Source: Aquimarina sp042434915
GTDB lineage: Bacteria; Bacteroidota; Bacteroidia; Flavobacteriales; Flavobacteriaceae
Reading direction: 5' to 3'
Assembly: GCF_042434915.1 (NCBI RefSeq)
Contig: NZ_CP170198.1
Coordinates: 3,596,001 to 3,660,000, forward strand
DNA length: 64,000 nucleotides
The stretch's first letter is position 1; each line of letters starts with the position of its first letter. Both the position numbers and the translations under genes were made by a program. Below, in pieces: positions 8,626-17,638 of the stretch. The notes below the pieces were generated by a model. It saw nothing but the letters and a program-made list of their open reading frames with translations, was not told the DNA's origin and made no database searches.

Positions 8626-8658
8626 AGAGTATTTTAAACTCATAAATACTCTCTTTTT
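8626..8658 (+). terminator. Terminator-like hairpin ahead of NRPS-1
   Basis: AGAGTATTT (8626-8634) pairs with AAATACTCT (8644-8652) around a 9-base loop and is followed by CTTTTT (8653-8658). It would either end transcription of the NusG-like gene alone or act as the attenuator that the NusG-like protein overcomes. Confidence 0.55.
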
Positions 8659-8799
8659 AATATTTTGATTTTCGCTTATTTGATTACTTCGGTTAATTTA
8701 AATATTAGATAGCTCATTATATCAAAAAATGCTGTAAATGGTTCAGCAAGTAAGTTTTAGCCAACTATAATTTATTTGAAATTACCATTTTATAAATGG

Positions 8800-8861
8800 A
8801 ATGAGGTTTTGCACTTCTAGATTAAGCAAAATAAAAGAATGCATAGTCATAAAACCTCATT
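8800..8861. repeat. 11-bp inverted repeat in leader
   Basis: AATGAGGTTTT at 8800-8810 is the exact reverse complement of AAAACCTCATT at 8851-8861, with 40 bases between. It could form a long-loop RNA stem or be a relic of a small mobile element. No coding content is seen inside. Confidence 0.5.
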
Positions 8862-8988
8862 ATTCCTAATTATGAATTTAAATTAAAATTAGTCCTTATC
8901 CATTTTAATTTTTGTCTTATCAATAATGAGGATGGATGATTTAATATTTGTGTTAGTAGATTTTAGGGATCGGTGAAAAAATAATAAT

Positions 8989-11900
8989 ATGATACAAAAG
9001 AAAATAATTGCTAATTATTGGCGCAAAAAAATAAAAAATTTCTCTAAAAATACTTTGATGATTTCCAATTCATCAACAAATAGTATTTTAATTAAAAATG
9101 AAAGTTTATCCTATTTTTATAAACTAACCTCAGATAATCATATTGCCGAATTCACAATTTTTTTAACCATTTTCAACGCGCTTTTACAACGTTATTTTGG
9201 GGAATGTGATATGATCTTCTCAAATGATTTGATCCCTAGTGAAGATATTTCATTATTATATAGTTTTTCTTCTATAAACAATAAAGTATTTAAACAGTTT
9301 CTTCAAGAAGTTAAGGAGGAAGTTCAGGATGTATACAAGCATAAAGATTATGATTTAGATATGTTTCAAGAAAAAGAATTTAGAAAACATACGCCTTACG
9401 GATTTTCTTATAATGGGATTAAAAATTATTCTTCTTCATTTTCATTGAACGTGACTAAGCAAGAAAATAAGGATATTAGAATTTCTATACTTTTTTCAGA
9501 AAATTTTGTAAAGAAGGAGCTTGCAAGTCATTTCCTAAATAGATTTAGTATTTGGGTTAAAGAATTAGAAGAAATCATAGGAAAGCAGACTTCTCAAATC
9601 GAAATCGTATCCATAGAAGAAAAAGGAAAGCTTCTATCAGCTTTGAATACTTCAGAAAATTCCGATTTTTTATCTGATACAATTATTTCATTCTTTCAAT
9701 CACAAGTTGCCAATATTCCAAATAATATTGCTATCGAGTATGAAGGGAAACAATTAACTTATGCCGAACTTAATGATCAATCTAATCAATTAGCTCATTA
9801 TCTATTAGAAAATGCTGCAGTATCCCCAGGTGATTTTGTTGGTGTAAAACTGACTAGGAGCGAAAAATTATTAATTTCATTACTAGCAGTTCTTAAAACT
9901 GGAGCGACTTATGTACCTATAGATGTCAATTATCCAGAAGAAAGAATTGCTTTTATAGAAAACGATAGTGATTGCAAATTAGTTATTGATGAGAAAGAAC
10001 TAAATAACTTTGAAAAAGCTCAAGCAAATTATCCAAAAGAAAGTATTCAATATGACCTAAAACCAAGCGATTTAGCATACATCATTTATACTTCAGGGAC
10101 TACAGGAAACCCTAAAGGAGTAATGATTACTCATCAGAATGCAGTTGCTTTGATTAATTGGGCAAAGGAGGAATTTAAAAACACTATTCATGAGGTAGTA
10201 TATGCTGCTACTTCTCATTGTTTTGATCTCTCTGTTTTTGAGTTATTTTATACGTTATCTGTAGGGAAGAAAATAAAATTACTAGATAACGCACTCGAAA
10301 TAGGTAAATATTTAGAAAATGATACACAGGTATTACTAAATACGGTTCCTTCAAGTATTCGAAACGTATTAGAAGAAGGGTATGATTTATCAAATGTAAG
10401 TGCTGTGAATTTGGCGGGAGAGCCTTTTCCAGTTGATATTGCGCAAAAGCTTTTAACTACAAAAGCTGAGGTTAGAAATCTATATGGACCATCTGAGGAT
10501 ACTACTTACAGTACATGCTATAAACTGTCAACTACAAAAGTATATACATCAATTCCTATAGGTAAGCCTATTACAAATACTCAAGTTTATATTTTAGATG
10601 AACATATGCAGTTATTACCGCCAGGAGCAATAGGTAAATTATATGTTTCTGGAACTGGAGTTGCACAAGGTTATTTGAATCGTCCAGAACTTACGGCTGA
10701 AAGTTTTATTGAAAACCCTTATTGCCAAGGAGAACGGATGTATGATACTGGGGATCTAGCAAGATGGTTACCAGATGGAAATATTGAATTCTTAGGGAGA
10801 AAAGATCATCAGGTAAAATTGAGAGGGTATCGTATAGAATTAGGAGAAATAGAAAATTCTATATCAGCGTTTTCTGAGGATATTTTGCAAGCTGTTGTGG
10901 CTATTAAAACAGTTAAGAAAGAAGATGTTTTAATTGGTTATTATGTAGAAAATAGTGTTGTCGATACATCTCAATTAAGAACTCATTTAAGTAAGCAACT
11001 GCCATCATATATGATTCCCAATTATTTTATTGTGATAGATTCTGTTCCACTCACTCCCAATGGAAAAGTGAATAAAAAAGCTTTGCCAGAAATTACTTTT
11101 ACTAATGCTGTTAAAAAGGATTATGTAGTACCAAGAGATAGAGAAGAGGAAGAATTGGTAAGAATATGGGAAGAAGTATTGGGTATTGACAATATTGGTA
11201 TTGAAGATCACTTTTTTGAATTGGGAGGCCATAGTTTGATGATTTCACAAATCATTAATCGTATCCAAAAGGAAATGGATAAAAGTGTTCCCTTCAAGGT
11301 GTTCTACACTGATCCTACCATTAAAAAATTGCGAGATGTATTAAAAAATCAGAATTTTTCATCTATAAATAAGGCACCTGAATCAGATTACTATCCAGTA
11401 ACCCCTTCTCAACAAAGATTGTGGTTTTTAAGTCAATTTAAAGAAGGTAGTCAAGCATATTGTATAACAGGTGCTGTAACTTTAGATGGTAACATAGATG
11501 TAGGGGATTTTGAAAAAGCATTCAAACACATAATTGATCGGCACGAAATACTGCGTACTTATTTTAAAAACAATGAAGAAGGAACTTTAAAACAATATAT
11601 AGTTCCGACATCGAATCTGGAATTTAATTTGTATGTAAAGGATTTTTCAGAATTGCCATTATCCGATCAATCGATAGAAGAGTATATAAAGGATGAACAA
11701 ACTAAAAAATATGATTTGAGCAAAGCTCCTTTATTAAGAGCTTCACTTTTAAAAAAGGGGAATAACAGTTTTGTATTTTTCTTATCAATGCATCATATTA
11801 TTAGTGATGGTTGGTCAATAGAAATTTTTACTTCAGAGGTTATCCAAGGATATAGACAGTTGCAGTTAGGGAAAGCTTTAAAATTACCAGACTTACCAAT

Positions 11901-14900
11901 ACAATTCAAGGATTATGCGGTTTGGTTAGCAGAGACGAATACGATAAGCTCGCAAAAGAAATCAAAAGAATATTGGTTAAATGTTTTTGAAGGAGAACTT
12001 CCAGTTTTAGAGTTGCCAGGTTTTATAAATCGCCCGTTGATTAAAACATATTCTGGTAAAGTTTTAAATTATCGATATTCAAAAGAAGTTTTGTTGCAAT
12101 TAAAAGATTTTTCACAAAAAAATCAAGCAACATTATTTATGACTTTGATGGCATCTACAAAGATCTTACTATCTAAATATAGTAATCAAAAAGATATTAT
12201 CATTGGTACACCAATAGCTGGTAGAGAACACCCAGACTTAGAGTCCCAAATAGGATTGTATTTAAATACATTAGCAATACGAACACAATTAACAGAACTG
12301 GATAGTTTTTTAGATGCACTTAAAAAAGAAAAACAACAATTGTTAGCAGGATATTCCTATCAGGAATATCCTTTTGATCAGCTAGTAAATCAGCTTAATT
12401 TAAAAAGAAATACTTCAAGATCACCACTTTTTGATGTGATGATAGTATTACATAATCAAAAACAATTATCTAGTTTTAGAAACAGAAAAGAACTCACAGG
12501 TATTGCGATAGAGGAGTTTAAAATAAAACAAGAAACTTCTCAGTTTGATTTGTCCTTTACCTTTATTGAAAAAAACGAAGATTTAGCATTAGAGATATGT
12601 TACAATACAGATATTTATGAAGAATCTTTTATAGAATCTATCTTTTCTCATTTAGAAAACATATTTAAACAAGTATTAGTTTTTCCGAATATTCAAATAA
12701 AAGATATTGATTTATTAACCACTGAAGAAAAACAAGAAATATTAGTAAATTTTAATGGCAATGATGCAGAATATCCAAAAGATAAAACCATAGTTGATTT
12801 ATTTAAAGATCAGGCAAAAAAAACTCCAGATGCAGTAGCTTTAATTTTTGAAGATAAAAAACTTACATATAAAAAACTAGATGAAGAGTCAAATCGTTTG
12901 GCTAATTATTTATTATCTAATTATAAAATAGAAACAGAAGATCTGATAGGTATAAAATTAGATCGTAGTGAGTTATCTGTTATAGCTTTATTAGCGGTTT
13001 TGAAAACAGGAGGAGCATATGTACCAATAGATCCAGATTACCCACAATCACGAATTGAATATGTTGAAAAAGATTGTGATTGTAGGTTAACCATTGATAA
13101 AACTTTGCTTGAAGCTTTTAATAAAGCACAAAATAACACAAATATTCTTCATGAAGTATGTATTAAGCCAAATAATTTGGCCTATGTGATTTACACTTCT
13201 GGATCAACTGGAAAACCTAAAGGAATTTTAATAGAGCATCAACCCGTAGTAAGGTTAGTGAAAAACACTAATTACATTAAAATTAACGATGAGGATAAAG
13301 TTTTAGGACTATCCAGTTTTTCTTTTGATGGTTCTACGTTCGATGTTTTCATGCCTCTTTTGCATGGAGCAACTATGGTTATATCTTCAAAAAATATCTT
13401 CTTAGATTTCAATGAATTTGAGGATTTATTGATAAAGCAAAGTATAACTAGTTTTTTTATTACAACCGCTTTATTTAATACTATTGTTGAATCAGAATTA
13501 GAATCAATTAAAAGTTTAAAATATGTATTGTTTGGAGGAGAACAAGTATCTGTAAGACACGTAAGACGATTTAAGGAGTTATATCCTAATGTTAAACTTC
13601 ATCATGTATATGGGCCAACAGAAAATACAACATATTCTACCTATTATCCTGTAAACAATATTCCTGAAAATATACAAACGATCCCTATTGGGAAAGGAAT
13701 ATCTAATAGTACTTGTTATATTTTAGATAATAATCGCAGACTAGTTTCGATAGGAGTAATAGGAGAAATTTATTTAGGAGGTGATGGTTTGGCAAGAGGC
13801 TATCTAAATAGAGAAGATTTAACTACAAGAAAATTTGTTCCCCACCCCTTTCAACCTGGAAAACGATTGTATAGAACGGGTGATTTGGCAAGATGGACAC
13901 TTGATGGATTAATCGAATTTGTAGGGAGAATAGATGATCAGGTAAAAATAAGAGGATATCGAATTGAGTTAGGAGAGATCGAGAATGTTTTATTATCACA
14001 GTCAGGAATACGTCAAGCTGTAGTTGTGGTTAAGAAACAAGAGATAGGTTTAGCGCTAGTTGCCTATATTGTTTCAGAATCAGATTTGGATAAGAAAGAA
14101 TTAAAAGTGAAGCTCAGTAGAGATCTTCCAGGGTATATGCTGCCAAATTACTATGTACTATTAGATGCAATTCCATTAACTCCAAATGGAAAAGTTGATA
14201 AAAATAATTTACCAGAGACTACAGGAGAGAATATCCTGAAACATGAATATATAGCTCCCAGAACAACAACAGAAAAAGAGATTGCATCGATATGGCAAGA
14301 TGTTTTACATCTAGAACAGATTGGTGTTACAGATAATTTCTTTGAATTAGGAGGGCATAGTTTAATGATTTCTCAAATTATTAATCGTATCTATAAAAAT
14401 ATGGGTAAGAATATTTCGTATTCCTTATTCTATAATAATTCGACTATAGAAAAATTATGTAACACATTAAAAGACCAAGAATTTTTATCTATAGATTGTG
14501 CAGAAGAATCCGATTTTTACCCTACCACGCCTTCACAACAAAGGTTATGGTTTTTAAGCCAATTTAAAGAAGGTACTCAAGCATATCATATAACAGGTGC
14601 AGTGGCTTTAGAAGGGGGTATTAATGTTAACCATTTTGTCAGAGCTTTTAACTATGTGATTGATCGTCATGAAATATTACGTACCTGTTTTAAAAACAAT
14701 GATAATGGCGTTTTACATCAGTATATTGTTCCTACAGTAGATTTGGATCTTAACTTATCCATAAAAGATTTTTCTGAATCAATATCGCCAGATAAGTCTA
14801 TCGAGGAGTATATAAAAGAAGAACAAAATATTCCTTACGATTTATCCAAAGCACCTTTATTAAAAGCGTCATTATTAAAAAGAGGAAATAATCATTATGT

Positions 14901-17634
14901 ATTTTTCTTATCGATGCATCATATTATAAGTGATGGGTGGTCAATAGAGATTTTAACTTCAGAAATTCTAGAGGGATACAGGTTGTTACAATCAGAGCAA
15001 GTTTTGAAATTACCAGATCTATCCATACAGTTTAAAGATTATGCAGTTTGGTTGTCAAGAACAAATACTATAAGTTCACAAAAGGAGTCAAAAGAATATT
15101 GGTTAGATGTTTTTCAAGGAGAATTACCAGTATTGGAGTTGCCAAGTTTTAAAAAACGACCGTTGATAAAAACGTATTCAGGTAATGTGTTGACTTATAA
15201 TTACTCAGAAAAAGTTTTGTCGAGATTGAAACATTTTTCACAAATACATCAAGCTACATTATTTATGACTTTGATGTCTGGGGTAAAAACGTTACTTTAT
15301 AGATACAGTAATCAAAAAGATATTATTGTTGGTACACCTATTGCGGGTAGAGAACATCCCGATTTAGAATCTCAGATAGGATTATATCTTAATACATTAG
15401 CAATCCGAACACAATTTGATGAAAAGGACAGCTTTTTGAATGTACTCCAGAAAGAAAAACAACATTTATTAGATGCATACTCATACCAGGATTATCCTTT
15501 TGATTTACTTGTAGAGCAACTTAATTTAAATAGGGACACTTCTAGATCACCATTGTTTGATGTAATGGTAGTGTTGCAAAATCAACAACAATTATCTGGT
15601 TTTCAGCATAAAAAATCGATAGAAGGACTGGCTATAAAGGAGTTTAATCTAGGTTCGGAGTCTTCTCAATTTGATTTGTCTTTTGCTTTTATAGAGAAAG
15701 AAGAAAATCTATCATTAAGTATTTCATATAATACAGATATTTATGAAAAACCTTTTGTAGAAGGTGTTTTCTCACATTTAGAACAAGTTTTTTTACAGAT
15801 ACTATCTTCACCTTCCATACCATTAAAAGCAATAGGATTACTTACAATAGATGAAAAACAAATTATTTTATCAGAATTTAATAGTACAAAGATTGTTTAT
15901 GATACAGACAAGACAATAGTAGATTTATTTGAAGAACAGGTTGTAAAGACACCAGATGATATTGCTATTGAGTATGAAGGTGAATTGTTAACATATAGTA
16001 TGCTTAACGAAAAATCCAATCAGTTAGCTCATTACTTAAGAAAAAAAGCAGGCATAACCGAAAACGATTTTGTTGGAGTCAAGATAGCAAGGAGTGAAAA
16101 ATTGTTAATTACTTTATTAGCAGTACTCAAATTAGGAGCAGCTTATGTTCCAATAGATATAAATTATCCTCAGGACAGAATTAATTATATAGAAAAAGAT
16201 AGTAATTGTAAATTAGTAATTGATGAGGATGAGTTAATCCATTTCCAACAAAATCGAAAAAAATACGCCAAAGAAAACATAGATCGTACTATAAAACCGG
16301 GCGATCTGGCATATGTTATTTACACTTCAGGAACTACAGGGAGTCCCAAAGGGGTTATGATTAGACATCAGAATGCCGTTGCTTTAATTAATTGGGCAAA
16401 GGAGGAATTTAAAAATACTGATTTCAATGTAGTTTATGCTTCGACATCACATTGTTTTGATCTCTCTATTTTCGAATTATTTTATACACTATCTGTAAGT
16501 AAGAAAATAAAATTGCTTGATAGCGCATTAGAAATAGGTAAGCACTTAAAAAAAGATACTAAGGTATTACTAAACACGGTTCCATCTAGTATTAGAAATG
16601 TATTAGACCAAGAGTATGATTTAACTAATGTAAGTGCAATTAATTTAGCAGGAGAGGCTTTTCCTGTGGATATTGCTCAAAAGCTCTTAGCATATAATGC
16701 AGAGATTAGAAATCTTTATGGACCATCGGAAGACACTACATATAGTACATGTTATAAATTATCAAATACGAAGACGTATAGGTCAATTCCGATAGGAAAA
16801 CCAATAACAAATACTCAAACTTATATTTTGGGAGAATGTATGCAATTATTACCAATAGGAGTTGCGGGTAAACTTTATGTTTCTGGAGATGGATTGGCCA
16901 GTGGTTATCTAAATCACGATAAGTTAACGTCAGAAAAATTTTTAGAAAGTCCTTTTTTGAAAAATGAACGAATTTATGATACAGGAGATTTAGCAAGATG
17001 GCTACCAGATGGTACTATAGAGTTTTTAGGCAGAAAGGATAATCAGGTAAAAGTAAGAGGTTATCGTATAGAACTAGAAGAAATAGAGCATGTTTTACAA
17101 GAAGAAAGTAGTATAAATCATGCAGTAGTTCTGATAAAAGAACTATTAGGAGAAAAATATGTTGTGGCTTACCTTACAGGAAAAGACATAGAGATTAAAC
17201 AGGTACGTCATTACTTATCAAAAAAACTTCCTGGTTATATGATCCCTACTCATTATTTGATTGTAGATTCCATACCATTAACTCCCAATGGTAAAATAGA
17301 TAAAAATCAGTTATTAGCATTAGAGGTCACTAAAATTAATATAACAAACTACCTAGCACCAGAAAATGATATAGAAAAACAATTAGTTACTATCTGGGAA
17401 GAAGTATTAGGGGTATCAAAAATAGGGATTACAAGTGATTTTTTTGAATTAGGTGGGCATAGCTTAAAAGCTACTCAGATATTATCAATAATACATAAAG
17501 AATTTGGTGTATCCATAAATATTCAAGAATTATTTACACACCCTACAATTCAAAATCTGGCGATTAGTATTGAAAATGCCAAATGGTTTCAAGAAGTAGA
17601 TTATGATCAATCAACTCAAAAAATCATCATATAA
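8989..17634 (+). CDS. NRPS-1: (half C)-A-T-C-A-T-C-A-T, predicted Ala / Ile-like / Ala
   Basis: This 2,881-residue non-ribosomal peptide synthetase likely starts the line. Residues 1-215 look like only the C-terminal half of a condensation domain; no HHxxxDG is present and an in-frame stop lies 5 codons upstream. A1 spans about 230-710 (YTSGTTGNPKG near 366), with T1 at GGHSLM near 746. C2 has HHIISDGWS near 935, A2 has YTSGSTGKPKG near 1400, and T2 is near 1789. C3 has HHIISDGWS near 1977, A3 is at about 2310-2770, and T3 is near 2823. Hand-read ten-letter codes are DLFNNALTYK for A1 and A3 (alanine, as I recall for microcystin McyA-2) and DGFFLGVTYK for A2 (one change from a known Ile code). 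The C-terminus STQKIII probably contacts the docking domain of NRPS-2. Confidence 0.93.
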   Translation: MIQKKIIANYWRKKIKNFSKNTLMISNSSTNSILIKNESLSYFYKLTSDNHIAEFTIFLTIFNALLQRYFGECDMIFSNDLIPSEDISLLYSFSSINNKVFKQFLQEVKEEVQDVYKHKDYDLDMFQEKEFRKHTPYGFSYNGIKNYSSSFSLNVTKQENKDIRISILFSENFVKKELASHFLNRFSIWVKELEEIIGKQTSQIEIVSIEEKGKLLSALNTSENSDFLSDTIISFFQSQVANIPNNIAIEYEGKQLTYAELNDQSNQLAHYLLENAAVSPGDFVGVKLTRSEKLLISLLAVLKTGATYVPIDVNYPEERIAFIENDSDCKLVIDEKELNNFEKAQANYPKESIQYDLKPSDLAYIIYTSGTTGNPKGVMITHQNAVALINWAKEEFKNTIHEVVYAATSHCFDLSVFELFYTLSVGKKIKLLDNALEIGKYLENDTQVLLNTVPSSIRNVLEEGYDLSNVSAVNLAGEPFPVDIAQKLLTTKAEVRNLYGPSEDTTYSTCYKLSTTKVYTSIPIGKPITNTQVYILDEHMQLLPPGAIGKLYVSGTGVAQGYLNRPELTAESFIENPYCQGERMYDTGDLARWLPDGNIEFLGRKDHQVKLRGYRIELGEIENSISAFSEDILQAVVAIKTVKKEDVLIGYYVENSVVDTSQLRTHLSKQLPSYMIPNYFIVIDSVPLTPNGKVNKKALPEITFTNAVKKDYVVPRDREEEELVRIWEEVLGIDNIGIEDHFFELGGHSLMISQIINRIQKEMDKSVPFKVFYTDPTIKKLRDVLKNQNFSSINKAPESDYYPVTPSQQRLWFLSQFKEGSQAYCITGAVTLDGNIDVGDFEKAFKHIIDRHEILRTYFKNNEEGTLKQYIVPTSNLEFNLYVKDFSELPLSDQSIEEYIKDEQTKKYDLSKAPLLRASLLKKGNNSFVFFLSMHHIISDGWSIEIFTSEVIQGYRQLQLGKALKLPDLPIQFKDYAVWLAETNTISSQKKSKEYWLNVFEGELPVLELPGFINRPLIKTYSGKVLNYRYSKEVLLQLKDFSQKNQATLFMTLMASTKILLSKYSNQKDIIIGTPIAGREHPDLESQIGLYLNTLAIRTQLTELDSFLDALKKEKQQLLAGYSYQEYPFDQLVNQLNLKRNTSRSPLFDVMIVLHNQKQLSSFRNRKELTGIAIEEFKIKQETSQFDLSFTFIEKNEDLALEICYNTDIYEESFIESIFSHLENIFKQVLVFPNIQIKDIDLLTTEEKQEILVNFNGNDAEYPKDKTIVDLFKDQAKKTPDAVALIFEDKKLTYKKLDEESNRLANYLLSNYKIETEDLIGIKLDRSELSVIALLAVLKTGGAYVPIDPDYPQSRIEYVEKDCDCRLTIDKTLLEAFNKAQNNTNILHEVCIKPNNLAYVIYTSGSTGKPKGILIEHQPVVRLVKNTNYIKINDEDKVLGLSSFSFDGSTFDVFMPLLHGATMVISSKNIFLDFNEFEDLLIKQSITSFFITTALFNTIVESELESIKSLKYVLFGGEQVSVRHVRRFKELYPNVKLHHVYGPTENTTYSTYYPVNNIPENIQTIPIGKGISNSTCYILDNNRRLVSIGVIGEIYLGGDGLARGYLNREDLTTRKFVPHPFQPGKRLYRTGDLARWTLDGLIEFVGRIDDQVKIRGYRIELGEIENVLLSQSGIRQAVVVVKKQEIGLALVAYIVSESDLDKKELKVKLSRDLPGYMLPNYYVLLDAIPLTPNGKVDKNNLPETTGENILKHEYIAPRTTTEKEIASIWQDVLHLEQIGVTDNFFELGGHSLMISQIINRIYKNMGKNISYSLFYNNSTIEKLCNTLKDQEFLSIDCAEESDFYPTTPSQQRLWFLSQFKEGTQAYHITGAVALEGGINVNHFVRAFNYVIDRHEILRTCFKNNDNGVLHQYIVPTVDLDLNLSIKDFSESISPDKSIEEYIKEEQNIPYDLSKAPLLKASLLKRGNNHYVFFLSMHHIISDGWSIEILTSEILEGYRLLQSEQVLKLPDLSIQFKDYAVWLSRTNTISSQKESKEYWLDVFQGELPVLELPSFKKRPLIKTYSGNVLTYNYSEKVLSRLKHFSQIHQATLFMTLMSGVKTLLYRYSNQKDIIVGTPIAGREHPDLESQIGLYLNTLAIRTQFDEKDSFLNVLQKEKQHLLDAYSYQDYPFDLLVEQLNLNRDTSRSPLFDVMVVLQNQQQLSGFQHKKSIEGLAIKEFNLGSESSQFDLSFAFIEKEENLSLSISYNTDIYEKPFVEGVFSHLEQVFLQILSSPSIPLKAIGLLTIDEKQIILSEFNSTKIVYDTDKTIVDLFEEQVVKTPDDIAIEYEGELLTYSMLNEKSNQLAHYLRKKAGITENDFVGVKIARSEKLLITLLAVLKLGAAYVPIDINYPQDRINYIEKDSNCKLVIDEDELIHFQQNRKKYAKENIDRTIKPGDLAYVIYTSGTTGSPKGVMIRHQNAVALINWAKEEFKNTDFNVVYASTSHCFDLSIFELFYTLSVSKKIKLLDSALEIGKHLKKDTKVLLNTVPSSIRNVLDQEYDLTNVSAINLAGEAFPVDIAQKLLAYNAEIRNLYGPSEDTTYSTCYKLSNTKTYRSIPIGKPITNTQTYILGECMQLLPIGVAGKLYVSGDGLASGYLNHDKLTSEKFLESPFLKNERIYDTGDLARWLPDGTIEFLGRKDNQVKVRGYRIELEEIEHVLQEESSINHAVVLIKELLGEKYVVAYLTGKDIEIKQVRHYLSKKLPGYMIPTHYLIVDSIPLTPNGKIDKNQLLALEVTKINITNYLAPENDIEKQLVTIWEEVLGVSKIGITSDFFELGGHSLKATQILSIIHKEFGVSINIQELFTHPTIQNLAISIENAKWFQEVDYDQSTQKIII

Positions 17635-17638
17635 AATA

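Larger units (their letters stand above)
8499..8988. other. 490-base non-coding leader between the antiterminator gene and NRPS-1
   Basis: No supported gene. It holds a 7-bp hairpin (8545-8561), a terminator-like hairpin with T tract (8626-8658), and an 11-bp inverted repeat with a 40-base loop (8800-8861). I see no good TAnnTTTG promoter, so readthrough from upstream is plausible. An in-frame TGA at 8974-8976 shows that NRPS-1 does not extend further upstream than its ATG at 8989. Confidence 0.55.

Noticed and set aside
8943..8950. Possible promoter AATATTTG just before NRPS-1
   Set aside because: The -7 element lacks the TA and no TTG lies at a suitable distance, so it is not reported as a promoter.
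17603..17638. Upstream ATG for NRPS-2 at 17603
   Set aside because: It overlaps the NRPS-1 coding end and adds residues not belonging to the docking domain; the ATG at 17639 begins exactly at that domain.
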